Counted from the first letter of the stretch, positions 40,020-50,273 are shown. The stretch: DNA of 64,000 nucleotides from Pseudomonas viridiflava (GCF_900580865.1 NZ_UTBZ01000099.1:259302-323301), one strand, 5' to 3'. Made by a program: numbers and translations. The notes: generated from the sequence alone by a model not told the origin.

Positions 40020-40167
40020 TGGCTTCTGAAACACAAAGACCGATTCACACTATGTTTACGGCATACCTACGGGATATCGGAAGGTTCCCGCAAAACTTGA
40101 TAGCGAGTGCCTGCAAGAGTCTTTTCCGGTAGCATTCGCCTCAGTTTGACCCGCCTGGAATCCCCTC

Positions 40168-41214
40168 ATGTCCGACCGCCTGACCCTGCTGCGTCCCGAC
40201 GACTGGCACATTCATCTTCGCGATGGTGCCGTGTTGACCAATACCGTTGCCGATGTTGCGCGCACGTTTGGCCGCGCCATCATCATGCCCAACCTGGTAC
40301 CTCCGGTGCGCAACGCCGCTGAAGCCGACGGCTATCGCCAGCGGATTCTCGCTGCCCGCCCGGCCGGCAGTCGCTTCGAGCCGCTGATGGTGCTGTACCT
40401 CACCGACCGCACCCAGCCCGAAGAAATTCGCGAAGCCAAGGCCAGTGGTTTTGTGCACGCTGCCAAGCTGTACCCGGCCGGCGCCACGACCAACTCCGAT
40501 TCCGGGGTGACCAGCATCGACAAGATCTTCCCGGCGCTGGAAGCCATGGCCGAAGTCGGCATGCCGCTGCTGATCCACGGTGAAGTAACCCGTGGCGACG
40601 TCGACGTGTTCGACCGCGAAAAGATTTTCATCGATGAGCACATGCGCCGCGTGGTCGAGCGCTTCCCGACGCTGAAAGTGGTGTTCGAACACATCACCAC
40701 CGGCGACGCCGTGCAGTTCGTAAACGAGGCCTCGGCCAACGTAGGCGCGACCATCACCGCGCATCACCTGCTGTACAACCGCAACCACATGCTGGTGGGC
40801 GGGATTCGGCCGCACTTCTATTGCCTGCCGATCCTCAAGCGCAATACGCACCAGGAAGCCCTGCTCGACGCCGCCACCAGCGGCAGCGCGAAGTTCTTCC
40901 TCGGCACCGACTCGGCGCCGCACGCCCAGCACGCCAAGGAAGCCGCTTGCGGCTGTGCCGGCTGCTACACCGCGTACGCCGCCATCGAGATGTACGCAGA
41001 AGCCTTCGAACAGCGTAACGCGCTGGACAAGCTCGAAGCCTTCGCCAGCCTCAACGGCCCGCGTTTCTACGGCCTGCCGGCGAACACCGATCGCATCACC
41101 CTGGTTCGTGAAGAATGGACTGCCCCGACCAGCCTGCCATTTGGCGAGCTGACCGTTATCCCGCTGCGCGCCGGTGAAAAACTGCGCTGGCGCCTGCTGG
41201 AGGAACACGCGTGA
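40168..41214 (+). CDS. pyrC: Dihydroorotase
   Basis: 348 residues, E. coli PyrC-type. Metal ligands are in [11 protein letters not shown], the carboxylated Lys in [16 protein letters not shown], and the Asp in LGTDSAPHA. It closes carbamoyl-aspartate to dihydroorotate in pyrimidine synthesis. rnt follows with a 4-base ATGA-type overlap. Confidence 0.97.
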   Translation: MSDRLTLLRPDDWHIHLRDGAVLTNTVADVARTFGRAIIMPNLVPPVRNAAEADGYRQRILAARPAGSRFEPLMVLYLTDRTQPEEIREAKASGFVHAAKLYPAGATTNSDSGVTSIDKIFPALEAMAEVGMPLLIHGEVTRGDVDVFDREKIFIDEHMRRVVERFPTLKVVFEHITTGDAVQFVNEASANVGATITAHHLLYNRNHMLVGGIRPHFYCLPILKRNTHQEALLDAATSGSAKFFLGTDSAPHAQHAKEAACGCAGCYTAYAAIEMYAEAFEQRNALDKLEAFASLNGPRFYGLPANTDRITLVREEWTAPTSLPFGELTVIPLRAGEKLRWRLLEEHA

Positions 41215-41888
41215 GTGAAGACCATTTCGACGACGAACTGGACGGTCAAAGTGGTGGCGGCGGCTCCCGTCACCCGATGGCAGCACGCTTTCGCGGCTAC
41301 CTGCCGGTTGTCGTCGACGTAGAGACCGGCGGTTTCAACTCGGCCACCGATGCGTTGCTGGAGATTGCTGCGACCACCATCGCCATGGATGAAAAGGGTT
41401 TCGTTTACCCGGATCACACCTACTTCTTCCGCGTTGAGCCGTTTGAAGGCGCCAACATTGAAGCAGCGGCGCTGGAGTTCACCGGGATCAAACTGGATCA
41501 CCCGCTGCGCATGGCGGTCAGCGAAGAAACCGCGCTGACTGACATTTTCCGTGGCATCCGCAAGGCGCTGAAGGCCAATGGCTGCAAGCGCGCGATTCTG
41601 GTCGGCCACAACAGCAGCTTCGATCTTGGCTTCCTGAACGCTGCGGTCGCGCGGCTGGACATGAAGCGCAACCCGTTCCACCCGTTCTCCAGCTTCGACA
41701 CCGCGACGCTGGCCGGCCTCGCCTACGGTCAAACCGTACTGGCGAAAGCCTGCCAGGCCGCCGACATCGATTTCGACGGTCGTGAGGCGCACTCGGCGCG
41801 TTACGACACCGAGAAAACCGCTGAGCTGTTCTGCGGCATCGTCAATCGCTGGAAACAGATGGGCGGCTGGGAAGATTTCGACGATTGA
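41211..41888 (+). CDS. rnt: Ribonuclease T
   Basis: 225 residues. DEDD exonuclease motifs: [10 protein letters not shown] (motif I), [11 protein letters not shown] (motif II) and [14 protein letters not shown] (motif III). It trims 3' ends of tRNA and other stable RNA. Overlaps pyrC; a shared terminator follows. Confidence 0.97.
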   Translation: MSEDHFDDELDGQSGGGGSRHPMAARFRGYLPVVVDVETGGFNSATDALLEIAATTIAMDEKGFVYPDHTYFFRVEPFEGANIEAAALEFTGIKLDHPLRMAVSEETALTDIFRGIRKALKANGCKRAILVGHNSSFDLGFLNAAVARLDMKRNPFHPFSSFDTATLAGLAYGQTVLAKACQAADIDFDGREAHSARYDTEKTAELFCGIVNRWKQMGGWEDFDD

Positions 41889-41919
41889 TCGATGGTCGTC
41901 GGGTAAATCCCGCGCATAA

Positions 41920-41946
41920 AAAAACCGGCCACGTGGGCCGGTTTTT
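41920..41946. terminator. Bidirectional terminator between rnt and the peroxiredoxin
   Basis: AAAAACCGGCC, ACGTG loop, GGCCGGTTTTT, shared by the convergent genes. Confidence 0.92.
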
Positions 41947-41966
41947 TTGTACCTCGACGTTGCGCC

Positions 41967-42569
41967 TTACAGGGCAGCAGCGTTCTCGGTCAGGTATGCA
42001 GCAACGCCTTCTGGCGAAGCGTTCATGCCTTTGTCGCCTTTTTTCCAGTTGGCAGGGCAGACTTCGCCGTGCTCTTCGTGGAATTGCAGAGCGTCGACCA
42101 GACGGATCAGCTCTTCCATGTTACGGCCCAGTGGCAGGTCGTTGATGATCTGCGAGCGGACAACGCCTTTGTCGTCGATCAGGAACGCGCCACGGAAAGC
42201 CACGCCGCCTTCGGATTCAACGTCGTAAGCCTTGGCGATGTCGTGCTTCATGTCGGCAGCCATGGTGTATTTCACCTGACCGATGCCGCCATTGTTCACT
42301 GGAGTGTTGCGCCATGCGTTGTGAGTGAAGTGCGAATCGATCGACACAGCGATCACTTCAACGTTGCGTGCCTTGAAGTCAGCCATGCGGTTGTCCAGAG
42401 CGATCAGCTCGGACGGGCAGACGAAGGTGAAGTCCAGTGGGTAGAAGAACACCAGGCCGTATTTGCCTTTGATGGCCGAGGACAGGGTGAAGCTGTCAAC
42501 GATCTCGCCATTGCCGAGTACGGCCGGGACGGTGAAGTCAGGGGCTTGTTTGCCTACGAGTACGCTCAT
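41967..42569 (-). CDS. Typical 2-Cys peroxiredoxin
   Basis: 200 residues with CCAGGAGAT before the ATG. Peroxidatic Cys in FYPLDFTFVCPSELIAL (about residue 51) and resolving Cys in HGEVCPANW (about 171). AhpC/Prx1 family; it reduces hydrogen peroxide and alkyl hydroperoxides, regenerated by thioredoxin or AhpF. No ahpF or oxyR is beside it. It corresponds to PA3529. Confidence 0.94.
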   Translation of the reverse strand: MSVLVGKQAPDFTVPAVLGNGEIVDSFTLSSAIKGKYGLVFFYPLDFTFVCPSELIALDNRMADFKARNVEVIAVSIDSHFTHNAWRNTPVNNGGIGQVKYTMAADMKHDIAKAYDVESEGGVAFRGAFLIDDKGVVRSQIINDLPLGRNMEELIRLVDALQFHEEHGEVCPANWKKGDKGMNASPEGVAAYLTENAAAL

Positions 42570-42817
42570 TGATATCTCCTGGTGTAAAAACTTGAAGTTC
42601 AGGGTTCGCGCCAGCCTGCCACCCTCAGGCGACAGCCCTGTGACACGAACCCCCTTCGCAAGGGCCGACCATCATACACTGCGAATTTGGCCTGTCCTTA
42701 ACGGTTTTTCAAAGCAGGCGCAGAACAGCGCTGCATTTACGGGGCCAGGCAAATCGCCAGCAAATACCGTTCGTCAGTCATGGCTGTTAATCAGCTGAAG
42801 CGTTCCGAAAGCACTTT
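42570..42817. other. Intergenic stretch between the peroxiredoxin and bfd
   Basis: Divergent promoter region of about 310 bases in total including the Fur-like site below; no gene seen. Confidence 0.6.
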
Positions 42818-42836
42818 GACAATCATTCTCGTTAAC
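42818..42836 (+). promoter_or_regulatory. Candidate Fur box upstream of bfd
   Basis: GACAATCATTCTCGTTAAC agrees with the 19-base Fur consensus at about 13 positions by eye, 48 bases before the bfd ATG. Bfd is known to be induced under iron limitation in Pseudomonas. Confidence 0.7.
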
Positions 42837-42883
42837 ATTAAGATCCATCGCAATTGAGTCACAACCAGCGACGGTTCTCACTT

Positions 42884-43102
42884 ATGTATGTTTGTCTCTG
42901 CACTGGCGTCACCGACGGACAGATCCGCGAAGCGATCTATGAAGGTTGCTGCAGCTATAAAGAAGTCCGCCAGGCCACCGGCGTCGCCAGCCAATGCGGC
43001 AAATGTGCCTGCCTTGCCAAGGAAGTGGTCCGCGAAACCCTGACCAAGCTGCAAACCGCTCAGGCCGCGATCCCCTATCCAGTAGAATTTACTGCCGCGT
43101 AA
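42884..43102 (+). CDS. bfd: Bacterioferritin-associated ferredoxin
   Basis: 72 residues from the ATG at 42884. The four Cys of the [2Fe-2S] site are in MYVCLCTG and CGKCACL. Bfd reduces the haem of BfrB to release stored iron. Adjacent to bfrB, as in PA3530-PA3531; the Fur-like site upstream fits iron control. Confidence 0.95.
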   Translation: MYVCLCTGVTDGQIREAIYEGCCSYKEVRQATGVASQCGKCACLAKEVVRETLTKLQTAQAAIPYPVEFTAA

Positions 43103-43120
43103 TTACCCCCATTTCAAAGA

Positions 43121-43145
43121 ACCGGACTTATGTCCGGTTTTTTTA
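43121..43145 (+). terminator. Terminator of bfd
   Basis: AACCGGACTTATGTCCGGTTTTTT: a short hairpin plus T run. Confidence 0.85.
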
Positions 43146-43302
43146 TGCCTGAAAATCAATTGCTTAGCGTCTAGACGCGGAACACAAACATTCTTATTCC
43201 GATTAATTTTCATATATTATTCAATAACTTAGGTTTGACACTTATAAGTACGAAGCTCAAACTCTGCCGTATATACAGCGAATACAGGGCAGGACTCCGA
43301 TC

Positions 43303-43776
43303 ATGAAAGGCGACATTACAGTCATCCAGCATCTCAACAAGATCCTTGCCAATGAGCTGGTCGCGATCAATCAGTACTTCCTGCATGCGCGCATGTATGA
43401 AGATTGGGGTCTGAACAAGCTCGGCAAGCACGAATACAAAGAATCCATCGACGAGATGAAACACGCGGACAAGCTGATCAAGCGCATCCTGTTCCTCGAA
43501 GGCCTGCCAAACGTGCAGGACCTGGGCAAGCTGCACATCGGCGAGCACACCCAGGAAATGCTGGAGTGCGACCTGCGTATCGAGAAGACCGGCCACGCTG
43601 ACCTGAAGACCGCGATCGCGCATTGCGAAACTGTCGGCGACTTCGGCAGCCGTGAACTGCTCGAAGACATTCTCGAATCCGAAGAAGAACATATCGACTG
43701 GCTGGAAACCCAACTGGGCCTGATCGATAAAATCGGTCTTGAAAACTATCTGCAATCGCAGATGGGCGAAGAGTAA
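43303..43776 (+). CDS. bfrB: Bacterioferritin BfrB
   Basis: 157 residues. Ferroxidase ligands in [27 protein letters not shown] (Met52 is the haem ligand) and [11 protein letters not shown]. It stores iron as a mineral core in a haem-containing 24-mer. About 160 bases separate it from bfd, with a terminator between, so it has its own promoter. Confidence 0.96.
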   Translation: MKGDITVIQHLNKILANELVAINQYFLHARMYEDWGLNKLGKHEYKESIDEMKHADKLIKRILFLEGLPNVQDLGKLHIGEHTQEMLECDLRIEKTGHADLKTAIAHCETVGDFGSRELLEDILESEEEHIDWLETQLGLIDKIGLENYLQSQMGEE

Positions 43777-43803
43777 GTTAGCGCCCGCTAAACTCGAGAC
43801 ACT

Positions 43804-43840
43804 AAAAAGCCCCGCCCTCTTTCGAGGCGCGGGGCTTTTT
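43804..43840 (+). terminator. Terminator of bfrB
   Basis: AAAAAGCCCCGC ... GCGGGGCTTTTT followed by AT. Confidence 0.9.
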
Positions 43841-43872
43841 ATTGCCCGGATTGCGGTCAATACCGTAATCCC

Positions 43873-43961
43873 TGTGGGAGCCAGCCTGCTGGCGATAGCG
43901 TCATGTCAGCCGACAACGTCGTCAGCGGCAGAAAGCATTCGCGAGCAGGCTCGCTCCCACA
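43873..43961. repeat. REPIN, family B, with altered left arm
   Basis: Left arm is GTGGGAGCCAGCCTGCTGGC instead of GCGAGC...GCTCGC; both halves of its internal palindrome changed together, so its base pairing is kept. Right arm normal. Confidence 0.85.
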
Positions 43962-43970
43962 AAAGCCGGA

Positions 43971-44312
43971 TCAGGCTTCGGACTTGTTCGCCGCTGCTGC
44001 TTCAACAGCCGACTTGATGGTGGTTTGCAGCGAACCGTCTGCAGCCATCTCGGTCATGATGTCGCTACCGCCGACCAGCTCACCGCCGACCCACAGTTGC
44101 GGGAAAGTCGGCCAGTTGGCGTACTTCGGCAGGTTGGCGCGGATTTCCGGGTTCTGCAGGATGTCCACGTACGCAAACTTTTCGCCACACGCCATTACAG
44201 CCTGCGCAGCTTTCGCGGAGAAGCCACACTGTGGGGCATTCGGCGAGCCTTTCATGTAAAGCAGAATGGTGTTGTTGGCAATCTGCTCTTTAATCGTTTC
44301 GATGATATCCAT
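43971..44312 (-). CDS. grxD: Monothiol glutaredoxin GrxD
   Basis: 113-codon frame (about 113 residues) from the ATG at 44312; an upstream extension has no ribosome site. The CGFS active site (SPNAPQCGFSAKAAQ) defines the monothiol family that carries [2Fe-2S] clusters with BolA partners. C-terminus is Ala/Lys-rich. Matches PA3533. Confidence 0.95.
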   Translation of the reverse strand: MDIIETIKEQIANNTILLYMKGSPNAPQCGFSAKAAQAVMACGEKFAYVDILQNPEIRANLPKYANWPTFPQLWVGGELVGGSDIMTEMAADGSLQTTIKSAVEAAAANKSEA

Positions 44313-44409
44313 GGAGCACCTCGGCTGAACTTTCCGACTCATGGGTCGGCACGGTGGCGCATTGTAACGGAATCCCGAGCGCCATGCTCGGTCTCCCCGA
44401 CAGACTAGA

Positions 44410-46515
44410 TCAAGCCGCCGCCACCGTCACTGGCACGCCATTCAACGCCGCGTTACCGGACAACTCGTCGAGCTGGCATTCATCAGTCAGATCGTTTGCG
44501 CTAGAACCCGGCTGGCCGCTGGCAATTGCCATTTGCACACCCGGCCGCGCATGGCCCCAACCGTGTGGCAGGCTGACCACGCCTTTCATCATGTCCAGAC
44601 TGCCGATCACCTCGACTTCAATCTGCCCGACCCGCGAACTGACGCGCACCAACTGACCGTCGTTGAGACCACGACTGGCGAGGTCGTCCGGGTGCATCAA
44701 CAACTGGTGACGTGGTTTACCCTTCACCAGACGGTGATAGTTGTGCATCCAGGAATTGTTGCTGCGCACATGGCGACGGCCAATCATCAACAATTGATCG
44801 GCGGCCGGTGCTTGCAAGGCGGCGAAACGTGCAAGGTCAGCGAGAATCTCCGGCGGAGCGGCCTGCACATGCTGATTTGGCGTTTTAAGGCGCGGCGCCA
44901 GATTGGCTTTCAACGCCCCCAGATCAATGCCGTGCGGATGATCAAACAGCGTCGCCAGTGACAGCTTTTGCTCAGACGCGTCGCCGTACATACCCATACG
45001 CAGGCCCATGTCGATCATCTTCGCCGGGGGCATGGTCGGCTTCAGCTCTTTACCGGTCTTCTCGGCGAAAGCCTTAGCCAGGCCCACGAAAATTTCCCAG
45101 TCATGCAGCGCGCCTTCAGGCTTGGCAAGGATCGCACGGTTGAAACGGGTGACATTACGCACCGCGAACAGGTTGAAGGTGGTGTCGTAGTGATCGTTCT
45201 CCAGTGCCGAAGTCGACGGCAGGATCAGGTCGGCATAGCGCGTGGTTTCGTTGATGTACAGGTCGACGCTGACCATGAATTCCAAACCGTCCAGCGCCTG
45301 CTCCAGTTGCCGCCCGTTCGGTGTCGACAACACCGGATTACCGGCGACGGTAATCAACGCGCGAATCTGCCCCTCGCCTTCGGTAAGCATCTCTTCAGCC
45401 AACGCCGAAACCGGCAACTCACCGCCGTACTCGGGACGCCCGGAAACACGGCTCTGCCATTTGTTGAAATGCCCGCCTGAGGTCGACGCCACCAGATCCA
45501 CAGCCGGTTCGGTGCACAACGCACCGCCAACCCGATCAAGGTTGCCGGTGACCAGATTGATCAACTGCACGACCCAATGGCACAGGGTACCGAACGCTTG
45601 CGTCGAAACACCCATGCGCCCATAGCACACCGCACTCGGCGCTGCGGCGAAGTCGCGCGCCAGTTGGCGGATCTGCTCGGCAGGTACGGCGCATAACGGA
45701 CTCATGCTTTCAGCAGTAAACGATGCAACTGCCGCGCGCACTTCATCCAGACCATCGACCGGCAAGTGACTGTCGCGAGTCAGGCCTTCGCGGAACAGCG
45801 TGTTGAGCATGCCAAACAACAGCGCCGCATCGCCACCGGGACGCACGAACAGGTGCTGGTCAGCCATGGCCGCCGTCTCGCTGCGCCGTGGATCGACCAC
45901 CACCACTTTGCCGCCCCGTGCCTGAATGGCTTTCAGACGCTTCTCGACATCCGGCACGGTCATGATGCTGCCGTTGGACGCCAGTGGGTTGCCGCCGAGG
46001 ATCAGCATGAAGTCGGTGTGATCGATGTCCGGAATCGGCAGCAGCAAACCATGGCCGTACATCAGATAACTGCTCAGGTGGTGCGGCAACTGATCGACCG
46101 AAGTCGCCGAGAAGCGATTACGCGTCTTCAGCAACCCAAGGAAATAGTTGCTGTGGGTCATCAACCCGTAATTGTGCACGCTCGGGTTGCCCTGATAGAC
46201 CGCCACGGCGTTCTGCCCATGACGCTCCTGAATCGCCGCCAGCTTCTCGGCAACCAGCGCAAAGGCCTCGTCCCACTCGATCGGCAACCACTCGCTGCCC
46301 ACACGGCGCATTGGCTGGCGCAGGCGATCCGGATCGTTCTGGATATCTTGCAGGGCCACGGCTTTGGGGCAAATGTGCCCACGGCTGAAGGTGTCGAGGG
46401 CATCGCCCTTGATCGAGGTGATCGCCACGTCGCCATCGGTTTCGGTGGTTTCGATGGTCAGGCCGCAAATGGCTTCACACAGGTGGCAGGCACGGTGGTG
46501 GAGAGTCTTGGTCAT
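44410..46515 (-). CDS. Molybdopterin (bis-MGD) oxidoreductase, stand-alone
   Basis: 701 residues. The N-terminal [4Fe-4S] motif CHLCEAICGLTIE...ICPK (about 10-55) is followed by the DMSO-reductase-family fold: AVYQGNPSVHNYG, LILGGNPLASNG, VVVDPRRSETA, and a C-terminal dinucleotide-binding barrel (about 590-701). No Tat signal, so it is cytoplasmic. Neighbouring genes encode no electron-transfer subunit or chaperone, so the reaction (formate, nitrate, S/N-oxide or other) cannot be deduced. Confidence 0.87.
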   Translation of the reverse strand: MTKTLHHRACHLCEAICGLTIETTETDGDVAITSIKGDALDTFSRGHICPKAVALQDIQNDPDRLRQPMRRVGSEWLPIEWDEAFALVAEKLAAIQERHGQNAVAVYQGNPSVHNYGLMTHSNYFLGLLKTRNRFSATSVDQLPHHLSSYLMYGHGLLLPIPDIDHTDFMLILGGNPLASNGSIMTVPDVEKRLKAIQARGGKVVVVDPRRSETAAMADQHLFVRPGGDAALLFGMLNTLFREGLTRDSHLPVDGLDEVRAAVASFTAESMSPLCAVPAEQIRQLARDFAAAPSAVCYGRMGVSTQAFGTLCHWVVQLINLVTGNLDRVGGALCTEPAVDLVASTSGGHFNKWQSRVSGRPEYGGELPVSALAEEMLTEGEGQIRALITVAGNPVLSTPNGRQLEQALDGLEFMVSVDLYINETTRYADLILPSTSALENDHYDTTFNLFAVRNVTRFNRAILAKPEGALHDWEIFVGLAKAFAEKTGKELKPTMPPAKMIDMGLRMGMYGDASEQKLSLATLFDHPHGIDLGALKANLAPRLKTPNQHVQAAPPEILADLARFAALQAPAADQLLMIGRRHVRSNNSWMHNYHRLVKGKPRHQLLMHPDDLASRGLNDGQLVRVSSRVGQIEVEVIGSLDMMKGVVSLPHGWGHARPGVQMAIASGQPGSSANDLTDECQLDELSGNAALNGVPVTVAAA

Positions 46516-46649
46516 GGCCAGTCTCTGTCTTGTTCTGGGCGGGCAATCACGCCCGCGGGATCAAAACTATGGCCCCGGCGCAGGTCAGGCGCCAGCGACG
46601 TTCGTCTTGTGAATCGACGCCTATCAGGTGCGCCGATAGACCAACGCGC

Positions 46650-46940
46650 TCAGTTGGACGGAAGCTGCGGCGGCGCGGCCAGCTGAATTTCCTGGATGGT
46701 TTCGATCTGCTCGTGGGCAACGTGCACGCCGGTGAGTTCGCCGATCAATCGCCAGTGTTCGTCGAGACCGGCGCTGATGGTCGCCATGCGGTCGATCATG
46801 TGGCGACCGGCGGTCTTCACCACCTCGTCTTCGCTGCGCAGCAGTTCGAAGGACATTGAGGTAACCGACGCGGTGAGATGGGTCAGAGAGCGAGCCGTGT
46901 GGCCCAGCAATTCCATTAACAGTTTTTCTTTCGATTCCAT
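46650..46940 (-). CDS. Small helical protein, unknown
   Basis: 96 residues from the ATG at 46940 with AGGAAG upstream. Predominantly helical (LLMELLGHTARSLTHLTASV, HMIDRMATISAGLDEHWRLI), with a Pro-rich tail. No signal peptide, membrane segment or motif I know. It stands alone between the oxidoreductase and argF; I support it by the ribosome site and codon use, not by family. Confidence 0.62.
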   Translation of the reverse strand: MESKEKLLMELLGHTARSLTHLTASVTSMSFELLRSEDEVVKTAGRHMIDRMATISAGLDEHWRLIGELTGVHVAHEQIETIQEIQLAAPPQLPSN

Positions 46941-47202
46941 GCGGAGGCTTCCTGCGTCGCTCGAAACTTATTTATAACCCAGCACTTTGCTTTAGCAAAT
47001 GTTTCAGCCTGATCATCCGACCAAGTGGTGGCATGGCGCCACGGTGGTAAACCGACCCAAGCGACACGATCCCCGCCACGCCGCATTGCCAAGCCCCGCG
47101 AGGCCAGTGTACAAAGGGACTCGCTGCTGTCCTGAACCCGGCTTCAAATGCGCGACTGCAATATCCAGTGTGCCCTTCGATTCCCGCAAAAACCGTAGCC
47201 TA
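46941..47202. other. Intergenic stretch before argF
   Basis: About 400 bases in all to argF. No gene; it includes the candidate ArgR half-site below and presumably the argF promoter. Confidence 0.55.
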
Positions 47203-47218
47203 TTGGAAAAACGCGACA
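47203..47218 (-). promoter_or_regulatory. Candidate ArgR half-site upstream of argF
   Basis: On the minus strand TGTCGC-N8-AA, the half-site form I recall for Pseudomonas ArgR operators. No second half-site is obvious, so support is limited. Confidence 0.4.
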
Positions 47219-47344
47219 TTTAGTGTCAATATCGCGCCTTCCCCTATTTCGTCGCCCCGTGCGGCTTACGCCGCAGGTCTCGCCCGTTGTTCCGTTAAAC
47301 AAGGCTTTGAGCATCTGCGGTTTGTAGCAAAAAGGTAGTCAATG

Positions 47345-48265
47345 ATGAGCGCAAGGCACTTTCTCTCCCTGATGGATTGCACGCCCGAAGAGCTGGTCAG
47401 CGTGATCCGTCGAGGCGTTGAGCTCAAGGACCTGCGTAACCGCGGCGTACTGTTCGAGCCTCTGAAAAACCGCGTGCTGGGCATGATCTTCGAGAAGTCC
47501 TCGACCCGTACCCGGATCTCCTTCGAGGCTGGCATGATCCAGCTCGGCGGCCAGGCGATCTTCCTCTCGCCGCGCGATACCCAACTGGGCCGTGGCGAGC
47601 CGATCGGCGACTGCGCCATCGTCATGTCGAGCATGCTCGATGCGGTGATGATCCGTACCTTTGCCCACAGCACCCTGACCGAATTCGCCGCCAACTCGCG
47701 CGTGCCAGTGATCAACGGCCTGTCCGATGACCTGCACCCTTGCCAGTTGCTGGCCGACATGCAGACATTCCTCGAGCACCGTGGCTCGATCCAGGGCAAA
47801 ACCGTGGCCTGGATCGGTGATGGCAACAACATGTGCAACAGCTATATAGAAGCGGCCATGCAGTTCGACTTCCAGTTGCGCATCGCCTGTCCGGCAGGCT
47901 ACGAGCCCAATCCTGAATTCGTGGCCAAGGCCGGCGATCGCGTGACCATCGTCCGCGATCCGGCCGACGCCGTGCGCGGCGCGCATCTGGTGAGCACCGA
48001 TGTCTGGACTTCGATGGGTCAGGAAGAGGAAACTGCCAAGCGCCTCAAACTGTTCGCGCCGTTCCAGGTCAACCGTGCCCTGCTCGACCTCGCTGCCGAG
48101 GACGTGCTGTTCATGCACTGCTTGCCTGCGCACCGTGGCGAAGAAATCAGCCTCGACCTGCTCGATGACCCGCGCTCCGTCGCCTGGGATCAGGCAGAAA
48201 ACCGTCTCCACGCACAGAAGGCCCTGCTCGAGTTCCTCGTCGAACCGGCATATCACCACGCATGA
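47345..48265 (+). CDS. argF: Anabolic ornithine carbamoyltransferase
   Basis: 306 residues from the second of two adjacent Met codons (47342 and 47345); the second gives [11 protein letters not shown], the length seen in P. aeruginosa ArgF, and better spacing to AAAGGT. Carbamoyl-phosphate motif [19 protein letters not shown] and the ornithine-loop Cys in [11 protein letters not shown] are present. It makes citrulline in arginine synthesis. Probably repressed by arginine/ArgR. Confidence 0.96.
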   Translation: MSARHFLSLMDCTPEELVSVIRRGVELKDLRNRGVLFEPLKNRVLGMIFEKSSTRTRISFEAGMIQLGGQAIFLSPRDTQLGRGEPIGDCAIVMSSMLDAVMIRTFAHSTLTEFAANSRVPVINGLSDDLHPCQLLADMQTFLEHRGSIQGKTVAWIGDGNNMCNSYIEAAMQFDFQLRIACPAGYEPNPEFVAKAGDRVTIVRDPADAVRGAHLVSTDVWTSMGQEEETAKRLKLFAPFQVNRALLDLAAEDVLFMHCLPAHRGEEISLDLLDDPRSVAWDQAENRLHAQKALLEFLVEPAYHHA

Positions 48266-49371
48266 GCCATGAATTACTGCTGAACCTGCGCAACCTCGCT
48301 TGCGGCTATCAAGATCAACGTGTGGTGCAGAACCTCAATCTGCACCTCAACGCCGGTGACATCGGCTGCCTGCTTGGCTCGTCCGGCTGCGGCAAGACCA
48401 CCACCCTGCGCGCCATCGCCGGTTTCGAACCGGTGCACGAAGGTGAAATCACCCTCGGTGGCGAAACCATCTCCAGCGCCGGCTTCACCCTCGCCCCGGA
48501 AAAACGCCGGATCGGCATGGTGTTCCAGGACTACGCGCTGTTCCCGCACCTGAGCGTCGCCGACAACATCGCCTTCGGTATTCGCAAGCATCCAAACAAA
48601 GAGCGCGTCACCGAAGAGCTGCTCGAACTGGTCAACCTGAAGAATCTCGGCAAACGCTTCCCGCACGAGTTGTCCGGCGGCCAGCAGCAGCGCGTCGCCC
48701 TCGCCCGCGCCTTGGCACCGGAGCCGCAATTGCTGCTGCTCGACGAGCCGTTCTCCAACCTCGATGGCGAACTGCGCCGCAAGCTCAGCCACGAAGTGCG
48801 CGACATTCTCAAGGCGCGGGGCACCAGTGCGATTCTGGTAACCCACGATCAGGAAGAAGCCTTTGCCGTCAGCGATCACGTTGGCGTGTTCAAGGAAGGT
48901 CGACTGGAGCAGTGGGACACGCCGTACAACCTCTATCACGAACCGGCGACGCCGTACGTGGCCAGCTTCATCGGTCAGGGTTACTTCATTCGTGGCCAGC
49001 TCGGCAGCCCGGAATCGGTGCAGACCGAACTGGGTGAGTTGCGCGGAAATCGCGCTTATACCTGGCCGATTGGCGGTGCGGTGGATGTATTGCTGCGTCC
49101 GGATGACATTGTCTATGCGCCGGACAGCGCGTTGAAAGCGCAGATTGTCGGCAAGACATTCCTTGGCGCTTCGACGCTGTATCGCCTGCAATTGCCGACG
49201 GGGGCGCAGCTGGAATCGATTTTCCCAAGTCATGCTGATCATCAGGTGGGCGCGCAAGTGGGGATTCGTGTTGCCGCTGAGCATCTGGTGCTGTTCCAGG
49301 CATCGGGCAGCACCGCCGCACAAATCCCGGCAGTGGAAAACGGCGTGCGCCGCTACAGCGCCACCCTCTGA
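48262..49371 (+). CDS. ABC transporter ATP-binding protein (FbpC/PotA-like) without partners
   Basis: 369 residues. Walker [10 protein letters not shown], signature LSGGQQQR, Walker B LLLLDEPF and an H-loop VTHDQEEA are intact; the C-terminal third is a TOBE-like regulatory domain. The family imports Fe3+, polyamines or similar. Its start overlaps the argF stop by 4 bases, and no permease or binding-protein gene follows; REPIN B lies next. It corresponds to PA3538. It must either serve permeases encoded elsewhere or be a regulatory ATPase. Confidence 0.88.
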   Translation: MSHELLLNLRNLACGYQDQRVVQNLNLHLNAGDIGCLLGSSGCGKTTTLRAIAGFEPVHEGEITLGGETISSAGFTLAPEKRRIGMVFQDYALFPHLSVADNIAFGIRKHPNKERVTEELLELVNLKNLGKRFPHELSGGQQQRVALARALAPEPQLLLLDEPFSNLDGELRRKLSHEVRDILKARGTSAILVTHDQEEAFAVSDHVGVFKEGRLEQWDTPYNLYHEPATPYVASFIGQGYFIRGQLGSPESVQTELGELRGNRAYTWPIGGAVDVLLRPDDIVYAPDSALKAQIVGKTFLGASTLYRLQLPTGAQLESIFPSHADHQVGAQVGIRVAAEHLVLFQASGSTAAQIPAVENGVRRYSATL

Positions 49372-49389
49372 TCCGCTCCGGATCAAAAC

Positions 49390-49477
49390 TGTGGGAGCGA
49401 GCCTGCTCGCGAATGCAATGTATCAGTCACAGATGATTTGACTGACCTACCGTATTCGCGAGCAGGCTCGCTCCCAC
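49390..49477. repeat. REPIN, family B
   Basis: Inverted arms TGTGGGAGCGAGCCTGCTCG and complement, between the convergent ATPase and PhzF-like genes. Confidence 0.93.
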
Positions 49478-49490
49478 AGGTGTTTTTGGG

Positions 49491-50273
49491 CTAACCCAAC
49501 AACAATGTACCGCTGGCAACCAGCGTTGCATTGCCGCCGATTTTTACTCGCTCGCCCTCTAGCCGACAGAACAACTCCCCACCCCGCGCCGAACGCTGAT
49601 ACGCCGTCAGGCTCGATTTGCCCAGACGCTTGGACCAATACGGAATCAGGCTGCAATGCGTCGAGCCGGTCACCGGATCCTCATTGATGCCAATCGCCGG
49701 CGCGAAATAACGCGAGACGAAATCGTGTTGATTACCCCGTGCCGTGACGATAGCGCCGAGCCAAGGCAACTTGGCGAGTGCAACCATGTCCGGCTTGCAA
49801 TCAAGCACTGCCTGCTCTGACTCCAACACCACAAACAATTCGTTGGAGCCGAGCACATCAACGGCTTCAACGCCCAATGCTCGTTCGATATCCAGCGTCA
49901 CCCCAATCTCTGACGGCACAATCGACGGGAAATCCAGCCACAACCGATCTCCTTCCCGAGTGACACTCAGCGGGCCGGATTTAGAGGTGAAGTCGATACG
50001 CTCGGCGGCTTCCCGATAGATCTCGAACAACACATGTGCGCTGGCCAGCGTCGCGTGCCCGCACAACGGCACTTCAGTGGTCGGGGTAAACCAGCGGATA
50101 TGCCAGGCCTGCCCCTCGCGCACCAGAAAGGCAGTTTCCGCCAGATTGTGCTCGCCGGCGATCTTCTGCATGAGCTCGTCCGCGAGCCACGCATCCAGCC
50201 GATAAATCATCGCCGGGTTGCCACTGAACGGCCGATCACTGAACGCATCGACCTGATGAAACTCGAGCTGCAT
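49491..50273 (-). CDS. PhzF-family isomerase-like protein
   Basis: 260 residues. Family motifs: DAFSDRPFSGNPAMIYRLD (start), CGHATLASAHVLFE and GSTHCSLIPYW. PhzF proteins isomerise diaminopimelate-epimerase-like substrates; outside phenazine operons their substrate is unknown, and no phenazine gene is here. It pairs with ybaK in the same direction, as in PA3577-PA3578. Confidence 0.88.
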   Translation of the reverse strand: MQLEFHQVDAFSDRPFSGNPAMIYRLDAWLADELMQKIAGEHNLAETAFLVREGQAWHIRWFTPTTEVPLCGHATLASAHVLFEIYREAAERIDFTSKSGPLSVTREGDRLWLDFPSIVPSEIGVTLDIERALGVEAVDVLGSNELFVVLESEQAVLDCKPDMVALAKLPWLGAIVTARGNQHDFVSRYFAPAIGINEDPVTGSTHCSLIPYWSKRLGKSSLTAYQRSARGGELFCRLEGERVKIGGNATLVASGTLLLG

